Positions 13,301 to 23,628 of a DNA stretch of 64,000 nucleotides are shown piece by piece. The stretch lies in the NCBI GenBank assembly GCA_903813345.2, contig CAIIXF020000006.1, positions 39,025,936 through 39,089,935 of the forward strand, given 5' to 3'. The notes beneath the pieces are model-generated. The model saw only the letters and a program-made list of their open reading frames with translations, did not search any database and was not told the DNA's origin. This DNA is from Owenia fusiformis. Lineage: Eukaryota; Annelida; Polychaeta; Sabellida; Oweniidae. Within the stretch, counting starts at the first letter, position 1. The number at the start of each line of letters is the position of its first letter. Made by a program: the position numbers and the translations under genes.

Positions 13301-16300
13301 CCAAATAGGTATTTATTAACCATACTTTTGGATCAAGTAAAATTTGAATTCATTTTTATTTTACTTGACCCGCTACGACATTTGTCATGTTGCTATAGTA
13401 ACGACAATTATCCATTGTGACATCAGATGACAATGAGACAGATTAATTACCTACCCAAAATTACATTCCCCATTTACCTTAAAAAATTAAAGTAAATAAA
13501 TTTTAAGTAAATTGGTTGAAAAATAATGAAATGACAGATAAATTCCCAGAACTTAGTGATCACCCTGTATATACATGGATTGTAACCTGGAGAGCCCATG
13601 AATGTATTACACCCATTCTCAAATTTCAGGTCCAAACGCTGTCGCCGACATATTACATAAAAGATATGCATTGAACTAAGGAATGCTTGAAGTGATATTG
13701 TAGACATGAATTTACTCTAAAAAGAACACCTAAAATTGAAACGATTTCCATGAAGCCAGAGTTTTTCAAAGTCGTATTTTCTCATTTCGATACTGTCACC
13801 GATTAAACGTGCAAGTAAATATGGCGTTGAAATTCTATTTCATTGCCATGACTCATTGCCTTCGTTATTGAGACACCTCCTATGAGATGCAATAACTAAT
13901 TTGAAAGGGTACTTCTACATTGTAAGGAAATAACCAAGATGTGTTACAATTTAAAACGGTGTATGAAGATTTTAGTAAAACCATGGCTTTTGGCAACCCA
14001 ATTCAAATGTACTGTTTTTGAAGTAAAATGCATAACTTTCGTTACAGTGGTGTTTTGCTTATAATCCATACCCCATACATAATGTTTTTGTACCATGATA
14101 ACTGTTATGTCTTACTGATAAATAAAAATACATATGTCACAGTATTTCAACCGAGGCATAATATTCTAGTAAAATGGATTATACTGCCCATTTTTTATAT
14201 TCGTTATTCACACTTTCGTTACGCAATTTTGCACTAAACAAATAAAAGTACGAAAATAGCACAGAAAGGACATATATGTTTTATAACGGACACAGGGATT
14301 AAAGTTTGACATGGCTGGTAAATAAAGAACAGCAAAGCTAGCATGTTATGTACAAATACGCTGATCTTGTATCTGTGATTAACGAAAATAAGTCCTTGAT
14401 TGAGTAGATGAACCTGATGTGCATTTATTCTCGTTTTAAAGACAATCTTCACTTCATATCTCATCTATATGTTCAGATACAATGTGAAAACATGTGAAAG
14501 TTTTCTTGAGCTCAATTTATCATCACAACATTGTTATTTTCGCATTTACAACAGACATAACTTTCGTTACATGTTGGTAACGATGATTATACGATTTTGT
14601 TGCTCTACATTTCAGAAATGTATTCTACCAAAGTGCAATAATTATCCATCCTCTTGATAAAGGTTGTTTATAACATTCACCAGAATAAAACCACACCCAT
14701 TTATTTGATATAATTAGCCCATTGGACATGTTGGATGCTATTATGTTTCAAACAAAATTTTTATTTTTTATTTTTGAGACAAATGAATAAGTTATTACTC
14801 GTTTGTAGGATTAATTTGGAGAAAACACCTGATTGACTTTTGTAATTAACAATTGAAACATTTGCATTTTGCCCTGTTAAGAAAGTGGTAATGTATTCCT
14901 ATCATGGTACCATATAATCTCGGTTATACCTACATGTATACTTCTTCAAAAATAAGATATTTGTCTAAAAGAGTTGTTTTTGCAATTTTGTAATGCAAAC
15001 ACATTTTAGCTGTTCCTTCATAAGCGTTTATTTTTAAGAAAGTCAGTTTTGTACATTTCTTTGACGTTTTGATATAATTTCCATTACAAAATGTTTTTTT
15101 ATTGTATAAGCTAAATAAAATGAACCTAATTTGTTTGTAAGTTTGGAGGATATATTTTGATGGACTCACAGACACAAAGGGTAGCAACAAAGCATCTATC
15201 TCACTTTTGAAATAGTTAAAGTCCCCGTCTAAAGTTTGAAAATATTTTTTTATCATTCATTTACTATTTGTCATGACTTAAAAAGTTATTTTAGATATTT
15301 TTGAAAAAAAAATTTTTAGAGAAAAAAGTTGTGAGGATTTTATTTCTCAAATATTCAAATATCCCGCCATTATTCAAAAAAGTTGAAATATTTTAATCAT
15401 CAAATATTTCTTAATGCATTTCAAAAAAGATTATCTTTTTAATCCCAATGCAAAGATTGAACAAAGGACACACACACGACATTTTTTCTCACAAACGTAT
15501 ATCAGAATCATATGTTTTAGAAAATGTACATGTTTGCGAAAAAATAGCTCAAAAGACAACAGAATCGTTGATTTAATTCCTCACTTAAGTTACATAAACG
15601 GTTTGGGTTAAAAGTGCAGATCTTAACTGTTTTTCGAAAAATTGTTATGTAACTTAAGTGAGGAATTAAATCGACGATTCTGTTGTCTTCTGAACTATTT
15701 GTTCGCAAATATGTACATTTTCTTAAAGATATGATACTGATAGACGTTTGTGTTAAAAAATGTCTTGGAAATTCTGCCTACAACGCGTGAAATGAGGAAA
15801 AGAGAAAAATCGTACCTTCGATGTTCCGACATTTTGTTACCAAAACGAACCGTTTTGGTAACCAGCGTAATCGAGTGGATCACCAGTTACTTTAATATTT
15901 TAGCATATCAAAAATATTTTGAAACATTAGTGATGTCACTAAGGTAGCAAAAACTTTTTGAAAAAATTGAATTTGTTTTTTCAATGTCAATCTTTTCTAA
16001 ATATGCTAGACTTTAATAATAAACCAATGTTGATTGTCTAACAGGTTAAAAGGAAGAATATATTATGTTTTAGATATCATTGTACCATTGGTTTCTATGA
16101 AAACTAAAATTTTGAAATGCATTTTTCTCGGAACCATTTTCATGCACTGAGTTCATTTCTCGCTTATTTATGAACCGATTTTCTTATTTTTTTCGGCAAA
16201 AAACATTGGAGGATGAATGCTATGCATTGGTATGAATTGTGGCTAATTAAAAGATATTTGTGACCTTTAAAAGTTCGTTTTAAATAAATTCACAAATTTT

Positions 16301-19300
16301 GGAACAAAATGTCTATCAATAACCACTTTTTGAAATTAAAAAAAAAAAGTTTCACATATCATACTTTGATAACATTGGGTAAGACTACAATATAAGCCAA
16401 AGTGGTTTACACTTTATATGGGGCCTTTAAAGGTATCATAAAAGTTTACTTATAATCATCGTTACAGCCATACTCAATGTTATAAATAGACACTGATCAT
16501 TACAAACAGCTCCATGGAAGTTAGAATTGAGAAATTGTAATGCAAACTTATTAAAATTGTTATTAATTTGTTTCCCACTTGAGAGTCTCGTTTAAAAAAC
16601 GATAACTTGTTTTGTGACATTGAAGAATGGTAAATGAATTATAGAGACTGTAATATACACCATTCCCACACATTTTTTAAACAGTATAGTGTATTCAAAA
16701 CGTTTCTATATTGTTCTAAGGTAATGTAATATTTTTAGGAAATCAAATTAGTATACATATACTATCATTGCTTTTGTTCAATTAATTAGTAGAAATAATA
16801 TAAAAAGTAACGGAGATTTATTTAGCACAATTAATGAGTGTCCCTTCCCTTATATATCATGGTGTATCTCAGAAAATAAGATAGTGAAGCATGAGATATT
16901 TTGGAGTATAATACTTTCGACTTTGTTGATTACTTTGGAGGATGAGATTAACCGAAACACAACAGTTACTATTTCAAAAGTTCAAACCTCGAAATGGACC
17001 TGAAAATGGACGCCGAAAAATGTGACATTTATAAAACTTGCTAAGGTGGATAATTCATTTAAGGAAGTCATTCACTTACACATGTTTTTAAAATATAATT
17101 GTTTTGTTTGCCTAGCTGCGTAGCAAAGTACTTTTTATCATGTTTTGATATAGTTAGTATATTTCTTTAGATTAATTTCTTTTATTTTTCAACAAATTCA
17201 TAATTTTCTAGCACAAACAAAATAGATTATGATGTTGGTTTAAAGAATTGTTTATAACTATATGCACCTCACTTTGCGCATGAACGCTAATTTTCAAATA
17301 GCACACTTCCATTAACTTTTTTATTTACACTAATTTTAGGTAGCAACTAAAGACAATCAAAATGAAACCATACAAGGATGTAATGACCTTATATTTGACT
17401 ACCATGGTAATCTATGGATTACTGCACCAGTTGGCCCCATTGCCCCAAATAACTTAACAGATTCAAGGAAGGTAATATTTATGGCATTACGTATTCGACT
17501 GATAGTGTCCCCTGCCCTGAGGTGGCATGCAATTACTAATTTAGAATATTCCATGGACCTACTGACATTTTTGGTACAAAACGTGTTGCAATATAACGTA
17601 TCTAGGGAACGAGATGGATATTTCTGTGTATACAGTATCCCTTAGCCTTGCCCAAGTCGGTCTCTTTTACTATCTTGGTTTCTATTATGACCGCCTTGTA
17701 CCAAAGAGAAAGCCACGTGCTTTACCGACTCAATGTTTATGTCGGTAAAATTTGACCAATCAACGACGGCCCTGCAGCGTCAGCTCATTATTATGCACGG
17801 TCAAAAACAAGTACACTTTTTACTTTTCGCCGGGACTTTTCACGAACAAACTTGCATGATTTCATCATGAAAATACAAATATTTTATCAGATAAATATCA
17901 ATCAGAGTTTAGTGGATGTCGGAGCATCGATCGGTAACCGGAGGTGAGAAGATTTCTTAAATAAACGTTGAAACGATCGCTGAATTCAAATGAACATGTA
18001 GGCTGAGATTCAATCACTGATCGACTACATGACCCGATACATTGGACTCGGTCTTGCATTTTCATCGTGAAATCAGTTTTAAATCTATTGCATGATTTAA
18101 TTTATATTAATGACTCTTACATTCCCTATGTACATTTAATTACATAATATATTGTAACTCTAAAGAAACGATCGATCAGATCATCGGCATTGAATTTCAA
18201 ATCGGGAAGATTGCTTTGCTTATGCAGGTCAACCTGATAACGTTTTTGATTGGTCAATCAGCCTGAAGTCACACGTCGTGTCCAGACTGTCCACGCGTAT
18301 ATCTGTTAATCAATAAGGTTTCGCGATACCCCTGATAGCGTAGGTATTATGGAAATCTCGAAACCGTTGAATAACTCTGCATAATATCAGCGCAGGTGTA
18401 TTGGATTGTACAAGGCGGTAATAATTCAAGATCAGATAAGTAAAAAAATACCGACTTTGGCAAGGCTAAGTATCCCTCTTTCACCGAGGTTCAGGTCATC
18501 CAGCTGTGTTCATTCCTGTCCAACTCCGCAATTTTTATTTTTTGAGAAACTTTATTACAATCTTAATACGAAATCTTTCACTACTTTGAGAAAGTTGTTT
18601 AAAGTCACCTAGTTCTCAACTGGCTAGACTGCTATGATTCATTCTTATATTTCACAGTACAGTTGTTGTAATGCGTGTTGGTCTTTCATATGTTGGCATA
18701 TGTGCTCATATATTTTTGTCTGTCCTGCCACCTGTCCATCCATTAGCTAGATCCTTGAAACTAGAAAGGCACTTTTGTGTTCATTCCTGTCCAACTCCGC
18801 AATTTTTATTTTTTTGAGAAACTTTATTACAATCTTAATACGAAATCTTTCACTACTTTGAGAAAGTTGTTTAAAGTCACCTAGTTCTCAACTGGCTAGA
18901 CTGCTATGATTCATTCTTATATTTCACAGTACAGTTGTTGTAATGCGTGTTGGTCTTTCATATGTTGGCATATGTGCTCATATATTATTGTCTGTCCTGC
19001 CACCTGTCCATCCAATAGCTAGATCCTTGAAACTAGAAAGGCACTTTTTGGGTATGGGATCTTGAATGTAAGATAATCAGTGAGCTGCGAGCCTTGGTGC
19101 GCATAGTTGATATGTTAATATTGAAAACCTAGCATGCCATTGTGATAATTGTTTCATTTATTTCTATTTTCATTAACATCATTACCAGGATCCATTTGGA
19201 AGTGTGTACTGCTATAATATGACAACTAGCGAGATTATTAAAGTTGCCACTGGAATCCTATTTCCCAATGGTATAGCTGTGCAACATGATAGCAATGGGA

Positions 19301-19835
19301 CTCCGAAGAAACTAATTTTCGGGTCGTCATACAATATAACTGCCCTCTTATGGAGCTTTGATATAGTTGGCCCTTGTCAAATTGAGAACAAGCAAGTTTG
19401 GGGAAACCTTCCCGGTAAGTCTGATATCTTGAAAGCAAAATCATTTATATGAGAAAAATGTACTTGCTAAAAGGGATCTGATCCGATGTATAATTTAATG
19501 TAATGCTATAGAAATTACTGATTATCCTATAAAACTAGTTGTGAAGGTGTTAGTTACCAGTTCAATGTTCATTTCTACTTAAAGCCAAAAGTAATATCGA
19601 TGGTATTGATTATGATGAAAAGGGGAACCTTATAGTCACAGACTTTGGCTCTAGTATGCTGTTCGTCTTCGACCCAAATGGAGGTACTCCGACTTGTCAA
19701 TTAAAGTTGCCAACTACGCGTGCGACCAATATACAGTTTAGGCCTGACTCAAATGAGCTCTACATTACCGGAGATGCATTATTGAAACTACAATGGAAAT
19801 ACAATGGAATGAAACAATATTGGGAGATAGCTTAA
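1302..19835 (+). CDS. Gene A: secreted DFPase-like beta-propeller hydrolase with N-terminal Cys-rich domain (8 exons)
   Basis: Exons: 1302-1347, 2522-2607, 9075-9207, 9550-9677, 12317-12457, 17340-17471, 19189-19414, 19585-19835. Joined length is 1143 nt, giving 380 aa plus TAA; every junction is GT-AG and the frame stays open. Residues 1-16 form a short hydrophobic signal peptide, 17-88 a Cys-rich domain and 89-380 a six-bladed propeller. Seen motifs align with squid DFPase: LREGPVF (E102 = Glu21), QGCND (N193 = Asn120), FPNGIAV (N249 = Asn175), IDGIDYD (D303 = Asp229, D306 = Asp232), plus IPAGLQCD, DARLGLL and NLWITAP. These are the calcium ligands of the family. The second-calcium His274 position is Gln (Q348), and the His287 region is shortened. 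Six N-glycosylation sequons (N55, N186, N216, N232, N258, N271) suit a secreted protein. The native substrate is unknown; the family hydrolyses P-F bonds or lactones. Exon calls rest on frame, splice sites and agreement of three paralogs. Confidence 0.85.
2023..2275 (+). other. tRNA-like segment split by an inverted-repeat insertion
   Basis: Sequence gttggccgagagggcttgag (about 2028-2047) looks like an A-box region of a Leu/Ser-type tRNA, and gcgagttcgagac (about 2257-2269) like a B box. Between them lies an element beginning ctggtgtgaaaa and ending ttttacaccgg (2043-2215). More likely a tRNA-derived SINE fragment than a functional tRNA gene. Confidence 0.3.
2043..2215. mobile_element. Small inverted-repeat element (MITE-like)
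   Basis: Ends CTGGTGTGAAAA / TTTTACACCGG are complementary, and the interior contains repeated ATGGTCC-type words. Related sequences lie at about 7665-7860 and 8468-8690. Confidence 0.5.
2522..2607 (+). CDS. Gene A exon 2: first CxxxC hairpin unit
   Basis: The acceptor is tttattttcag and the donor gtatgt. Encodes residues 16-44 with cysteines C24, C28, C36 and C40 spaced C-x3-C-x7-C-x3-C, in a very basic setting (about ten Lys/Arg). The exon is the same length (86 nt) in all three copies. Confidence 0.8.
2608..5480. other. Intron 2 of gene A, proximal part
   Basis: Non-coding, AT-rich. Around 3770-4000 short ACATG-containing words recur (catgtaac, tatgtaac, acatgaca). No exon or transposon recognised. 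Confidence 0.4.
5480..7340. repeat. Region of recurrent ATCC-GGATAT words and a local direct duplication
   Basis: Variants of tatccggaaatatcctc and ggatatttcaggata recur at about 5540-5760, 6180-6240 and 7020-7330. A segment with cttcgaagaaaagtttgcttctaagcatgg occurs at about 5990-6020 and again at about 6294-6321, each preceded by ggatatttttggatactcc (about 5630) or ggatatttttgggtactcc (about 6220). Probably overlapping copies of one unclassified element. Confidence 0.4.
7665..8690. repeat. Two related MITE-like segments with ATGGTCC words
   Basis: Segments at about 7665-7860 (starting accggtgtgaaag) and 8468-8690 (cttttactggtgtgaaag) share the end word ctggtgtgaaa and multiple ggtcct(a) words with the element at 2043-2215. 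Exact ends are unclear. Confidence 0.4.
8283..8414 (-). other. tRNA-like sequence with a long spacer
   Basis: On the - strand, tgtagctcagttggtaaggc (A-box, about 8395-8414) is followed about 100 nt later by aaagtttgaatcctattcc (B-box-like, about 8282-8300). The spacing is longer than usual for a tRNA, so a tRNA-derived SINE or a tRNA pseudogene with an insertion is most likely. Confidence 0.4.
9075..9207 (+). CDS. Gene A exon 3: second CxxxC hairpin unit
   Basis: The acceptor is gcctgtag and the donor gtaaac; phase 0 in, phase 1 out. Residues 45-88 carry C52, C56, C72, C76 and C82 with spacing C-x3-C-x15-C-x3-C-x5-C, and the sequon NCS. Position 45, Cys in gene C, is Gly here. Confidence 0.8.
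9550..9677 (+). CDS. Gene A exon 4: start of the propeller, catalytic Glu
   Basis: The acceptor is tccttttaag and the donor gtaaat. Encodes residues 89-131, including KMLREGPVFTKDGHFYIV, which aligns with the first blade of squid DFPase; E102 matches calcium ligand Glu21. The open frame at TTG (Leu) is where gene B has TGA. Confidence 0.85.
10500..10985 (+). repeat. Dispersed repeat, copy 1 (intron 4 of gene A)
   Basis: Contains tttatttctcaaatatgc, the ggaagaatatattaagtttt segment and a 3' part ending gactacaatataagcc. A diverged direct copy with the same order of segments lies at 15290-16430. The family is not recognised. Confidence 0.55.
11118..12131 (-). mobile_element. Mariner-like transposon remnant
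   Basis: Terminal inverted repeats begin CAGGGTGTCCCAGAAGTAA at the left and, on the other strand, AAGGATGTCCCAGAAGTAA at the right, bounded by TA dinucleotides (target duplication). The interior carries a broken transposase on the - strand. Length is about 1.0 kb, so it is internally deleted and non-autonomous. Confidence 0.8.
11306..11740 (-). pseudogene. Broken mariner-type transposase N-terminus
   Basis: The peptide segment QRAVIKFLQKTGGKH and the following KRSGTPET resemble the helix-turn-helix region of mariner transposases. A second piece in another frame (DNRVSVRGIFNDLSIPKSN, 11306-11488) matches the second HTH (typically RxTVREIAEELGIS). Frameshifted, and no catalytic domain is seen. 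Confidence 0.65.
12317..12457 (+). CDS. Gene A exon 5: propeller blade with VNGFDGIPAGLQCD
   Basis: The acceptor is ttttcacag and the donor gtaaga; phase 0 on both sides, 47 codons. VNGFDGIPAGLQCD and VADARLGLL are almost superimposable on DFPase blade 2; the Met90 position of DFPase is Ala here. Confidence 0.88.
12498..13567 (-). mobile_element. Mariner-like transposon remnant 2
   Basis: Left end TA-CAGGGAGATCATTAAG and right end (other strand) TA-CAGGGTGATCACTAAG define about 1.07 kb with TA target duplication. The ends continue as aagttctgggaatt on both sides. The - strand holds a degenerate transposase C-terminus. Confidence 0.78.
12830..13209 (-). pseudogene. Degenerate mariner transposase C-terminal piece
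   Basis: LEELGFTQLITSQYSPDNIH resembles the YSPDLAPSD catalytic region of mariner transposases. Further downstream in other frames come FNSDKGLL and QGIPKEDW-like segments typical of the C-terminus. Multiple frameshifts. Confidence 0.5.
13568..15289. other. Intron 5 of gene A, unassigned part
   Basis: AT-rich, no exon seen; the word ctttcgttac recurs (about 14035, 14213, 14562). No transposon ends recognised. Confidence 0.35.
15290..16430 (+). repeat. Dispersed repeat, copy 2, interrupted by a fold-back
   Basis: Collinear with 10500-10985 (ctcaaatattcaaatatccc, ggaagaatatattatg, gactacaatataagcc). It is longer because of additional sequence including the inverted repeat at 15479-15764. Confidence 0.5.
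15479..15764. repeat. Fold-back inverted repeat
   Basis: Arms of about 120 bp (15479-15600 and 15645-15764) are imperfect reverse complements, including gaggaattaaatcgacgatt against aatcgttgatttaattcctc. The loop is about 45 nt. Confidence 0.7.
17340..17471 (+). CDS. Gene A exon 6: propeller blade with catalytic Asn (QGCND)
   Basis: The acceptor is aattttag and the donor gtaata; 44 codons, phase 0. N193 in IQGCNDLIFD matches Asn120, a calcium ligand and active-site residue in DFPase. Contains sequons NET and NLT. Confidence 0.88.
17643..18468. mobile_element. Terminal-inverted-repeat DNA element with 9-bp target duplication
   Basis: Begins TAGCCTTGCCCAAGTCGG and ends with the complement of TAGCCTTGCCAAAGTCGG. 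It is flanked by direct repeats AGTATCCCT (17634-17642, 18469-18477). The paralogous intron of gene B has a single unduplicated version of the site. An 826-bp non-autonomous element; the 9-bp duplication suits Mutator-like elements, with hAT (8 bp) the alternative. Confidence 0.75.
18506..19047 (+). repeat. Recent 271-bp tandem duplication
   Basis: Two near-identical direct units, 18506-18776 and 18777-19047, beginning gtgttcattcctgtccaact, differ by only a few bases. Located in intron 6 of gene A just upstream of exon 7. Confidence 0.9.
19189..19414 (+). CDS. Gene A exon 7: propeller blades with FPNGIAV
   Basis: The acceptor is attaccag and the donor gtaagt; phase 0 in, phase 1 out. FPNGIAVQHDSNGTP includes N249 (Asn175 equivalent) preceded by Phe, as at Phe173 of DFPase. 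WSFDIVGPCQIENKQVWG matches the DFPase segment between blades 4 and 5. Confidence 0.88.
19585..19835 (+). CDS. Gene A exon 8: last blades, catalytic Asp, stop
   Basis: The acceptor is tctacttaaag; the exon ends at TAA 19833-19835. NIDGIDYDEKGNLIVTDFG keeps D303 and D306 (Asp229/Asp232). ATNIQFRP has Gln at the His274 position. The C-terminus NGMKQYWEIA aligns with NGKKQYCE of DFPase. A candidate AATAAA lies at 19856-19861, close after the stop. Confidence 0.88.
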
Positions 19836-21560
19836 AGTGCCGAAGTATTTATTATAATAAAAAGCCTAAGGTTAAGCAAACAAGACCCTTATTGTTCGTT
19901 TATTAATGAAAAAATGACGCAGTTTTCAAAGTTCCAATATATTATATTTGGAATATGTGACGAACAGGATTTGGGTTGCTTACGGAAGTTTGTACTGTTA
20001 ACGACATTGTTGAGTAAAACATTTAATCACCAGGGAGATAAGTAAGTGACTTGCAAGTTCATGTCGACCTCTACATTACTGGAGATGCATTTTTTATAAC
20101 TAGCAATCTACCCGTTCGAGTAGGTCACCACGGATCACAGCAGTCCCAACATGGCAGCAACCCCAATGAAATGCTAAATAACTCTTTATTGATTGGTTGA
20201 CGTTGACTGATTCTTGAGGTTAACTTGTCGAAGGCCTTGAGACGACCTTGGCCCATAAAGATTGATTTTGACCTCATGTCACCCTAATCATGAGTCGCCA
20301 AGGGTCAGATTATCCTTCAATTGCCATAAAATGCCAAATGTTTAGATTTTGACCCCAGGTCAACAAAACACGGGTTGCCAAGGGTCACATCAGCTCCAAA
20401 GATCCTTAAAACGCTAGTACTCAGATATGGACCTTTGACCTTGAGATTACCTTGACCCAGAAACATAGACCTTGACCTCAGGTCACCTAATCATTGGTGG
20501 CCATGGGCCACAGCAGCCCTAAGTACCTTAAATCACCAAATACCTAAATCTTGACCTTTGCGTAAGAAGTTACCTTTCTCAGGTCAACTAATGACCTAAA
20601 CCCATAAAGTTGTTAAGTCAAATACTGTTGAATGCCCACTGACCCACTTAGTATGTTCACCATGTATGAGGGCCCAAGGTCAAACGGTCTAGGAGGAGAT
20701 TTCCAGAGTGACAGAATGAAGGACAGTCCATCGTGCTTTTATAGTAAGATGATAACACGCTTTTAGCTAAGCAAACAAGAGGTTTATAGGATCTCGGTTG
20801 CTTAGACTTTACTGGTTACGATATTATCCAATTAAATATTTAATCTTTAGGGAGTAACGTACATTCCCATTTATAAGTTTGATTTTCGATCACATTGGTA
20901 CCACTCGACCTTTTTTCTATCTGAAAAACAATTAAAGCAAACAAACAAACACACATCTGAATGGGCGCACGGGATTCAACGTGGATTTAAATGGGATAGG
21001 GCATGACATGGAGGATGTGTCCTATAAGTATAGAATGCATATTGAACAAAACTTGAATGTTACATTAAAGACGAAATTAGTGAAGAGTCATCACTCTCTT
21101 TGTACAGACAACTCCTTGATAAAAAAGGACGCCAAAGTTGGATATTGAGACTTTTGAACATAGATTACTGCATTGTAAACAATATGAAGAGCAAATAAAT
21201 GAATTTCATAAGAGCTTAAAGTAAATCATACCCTATCCAATGCTAGATACATATATCAAGACAAACTCCTCGACAAAGTGGTTATTGGGTGATGAGGCAT
21301 TCAAAATTGGGGGACATGAAGCAGAACTTAGATTTGATAGTGTAACTAAGAAGTTCTTACTGGCACTCTACAAGAGTAGTTGAAATTATAATTGGTTTTT
21401 TAACCTTTTTTAATCAATAATACAATGATTTTAATCAAGATTTTAGTCAACTTATTAATGCAATGTCTTAAATAATACCAACTACATTTTTTATCTTCAT
21501 GTAAATTAATCTTAAACGGAGGCACCAATTTTTGTGAGCCGCTGTTGTAAAAGCGTAGTT
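19836..21560 (+). other. 3' flank of gene A
   Basis: No gene recognised. About 19965-20055 (gatttgggttgcttacgg through caccagggagataagtaa) recurs after genes B and C. About 20200-20700 is full of ACCTTGACC/TTGACCT words, a dispersed repeat also seen at about 50450-50580, 58290-58430 and 59785-60080. Confidence 0.5.
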
Positions 21561-21584
21561 TATAAAAAAAATAAAATTACATTA

Positions 21585-22577
21585 AACAATATCATGACAT
21601 AATTGAAATGTGTATCACTAATTAATGCGTTTTTTGACTCACTTATTAATGGTATTAGCTTTGAAAACATACACTTGTCGTAACTCATTCGCTGTTCCAC
21701 GCCATGCAGACAGATCGCATAAAATTACAATCAAATGATGTGAGACTCGACAATAAGCAGGAAACTAGAACCATTTTGTCACCCACGTAGCAAATTATTT
21801 TTTAATGCTTAATAAGGGTGAACGACAGTCAAATTTAGTTCTATAAGTCTGAAAATAACATAAGCTTTGATATGTCAAGGAACCTCGCTTGATGGCCGTG
21901 ATTGACAATACGATGAAAAGACAAAACCGCAATGGAATTTTATAGATTTCTTTGAAAAACTAAGAAATACACATCACACATCAACGCTTTCAAAACAGAA
22001 AAATGTGTATGAATAATAAAACTTACATGTTCAAATCCCTCTGGTTGTATTAACATTTGTTTCGTATATGTCATACAATTAATATTTGAAACAAAAATAT
22101 TATTCAAATATATGATCTTATTAAAGCATAATGCGAACTTCAAATTAATAAAGTAAAATGATCATGCTTTTGTCCGATCATTAGTTTTGAAAACTTCGAA
22201 GACATCTACAAATATAGCGTCGTGGTTTTGTCTTTACATCGTTTTAATCACCACAATCACTTTTCAAACGAATTTCCTTGAAATATCAAAAAGTTATGTT
22301 ATCATCATACTTATAGAACTAAATGTGACTGATATTCACCTTTTGTTAAGCAGTAAAAAGTAATTTGCAACTTGGATGACAAAATGTTTCTAGTTTCCTG
22401 CATCATGAGATTGTAATTTTATGGAATCTCTCTGCATGGGGTGCTGTTCAAATGAAAGCCATGAAAAAAATATGTATTTATTTATTGTATTTGAATATTG
22501 TACATTATTTATAGTTTATTACAGGAAGAGGAATCTCATGTATTCACTTAACACCTGATATCTGGACATTTTACAAA
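21585..22577 (+). promoter_or_regulatory. Upstream block of gene B, split by an insertion
   Basis: 21585-21697 and 22444-22577 together match the upstream blocks of genes A and C (cacttattaatgg, then ctgttcaaatgaaa, tatttatttattgtatttga, cacctgatatctggacattt). The element at 21698-22443 separates the distal part from the region about 130 bp before the ATG. Confidence 0.5.
21698..22443. mobile_element. Inverted-repeat element inserted in the gene B upstream block
   Basis: Ends CACGCCATGCAG and (other strand) CACCCCATGCAG; the inverted repeats run for about 150 bp. Flanked by CTGTTC on both sides (21692-21697, 22444-22449). The gene A block has a single CTGTTC followed directly by aaatgaag. 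746 bp, non-coding. Confidence 0.78.
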
Positions 22578-22623
22578 ATGAATGCCCTTGTGGTCTTCGT
22601 TGCCATGACACTTTTGGGTTTTG
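22578..22623 (+). pseudogene. Gene B exon 1: signal peptide
   Basis: MNALVVFVAMTLLGF is a good hydrophobic signal sequence followed by donor gtaagt. This exon alone shows no damage. Confidence 0.75.
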
Positions 22624-22841
22624 GTAAGTTGCACCATTACCTTTTTTTCATTATATTGACATATTTGGGCCTTAATATATATATTCTCTTCAATATGAAA
22701 TCAGTGTAAACAGTATACGAATTGTTAAGAATTTGTTACAGACGCCGATCGCCAACCGCCGATCGCCAGAGACCATTGAAACATTTCGCCACTTTTTGGT
22801 GGTGACAAAAAATATAACATGGTAAGGTGGCTCTCGTATGT

Positions 22842-22913
22842 TTTATTTTTCAGGATTAACATCAAAATATGGACCATGTTAAGTGATATGCAAAACTTCA
22901 TCTTTATTTTCAG
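22842..22913 (+). repeat. Decoy partial duplicate of the gene B exon 2 acceptor
   Basis: A unit of about 60 bp with its own tttttcag acceptor (ends 22853) and the first codons of exon 2 lies directly upstream of the real acceptor at 22913. Splicing into the decoy would read LTSKYGPC and then TAA. The duplication is diverged at its 3' end. Confidence 0.7.
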
Positions 22914-22999
22914 GATTAACAACAAAATATGGACCATGTAAAGTGAAATGCAGATCTTTAGGTCACCGGAAATGTTCCAAGATATGCAGGATTGCAACA
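22914..22999 (+). pseudogene. Gene B exon 2: first CxxxC hairpin unit
   Basis: Full-length 86-nt exon between ttattttcag and gtaggt with all four cysteines kept (C-x3-C-x7-C-x3-C). Confidence 0.75.
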
Positions 23000-23295
23000 G
23001 TAGGTTGATTTCAATTTTTTGTGAGGTTTCATCTGGAAAATAGGTGAAAATGAAATGCACATTTGATTATTTGTTTTCATACATGAGTTTACATTTGCTC
23101 ACCGCTTGTAGCTTATTAATCAGATCTTAATTCCTTAAACAATTAAAAGTATGAAATGTTGATTATATACAATCTTGAAATTTCCGTTTATAAACATTTA
23201 CGATGAAGTAAATCATATTGTTGTGACCGCTGCTTTTTTTTATGAATATAACAATAGTTCAATTAAAACAATTTAACGACTGTGTTTGCCTGCAG

Positions 23296-23428
23296 GGTGA
23301 TACCATTGCTTTGCCTTGTTGGGAGAACTGTTCTGTCTCTATAACTGGTTCAAATGGTGCAAATGACCTGAGTGAATGTATTCAACGGTGCAGAGTTTGG
23401 AAAACCTGTGAAACTGCTTCTAACAAAA
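23296..23428 (+). pseudogene. Gene B exon 3: second CxxxC hairpin unit
   Basis: 133 nt between tgcctgcag and gtaata. Cysteine pattern as in gene A, Gly at the first position. GSNGANDLSECIQRC and RVWKTC show replacement changes but no frame damage. Confidence 0.78.
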
Positions 23429-23628
23429 GTAATAAACAGAATAATTAACATGATCTTGGACAGTAAATTAAGTTCTTTTCACTGAGTAGCATTGACTATT
23501 TAAATATATCATATCGAAAAATATATTATATCGACAGTATTCCGCATTAGCAGCTGTACGTTAAAACAGGACACAGAATTAAAGTTCTAACTCTCTTTAA
23601 TTCGATCATGAATGAAAATCCTTTTAAG

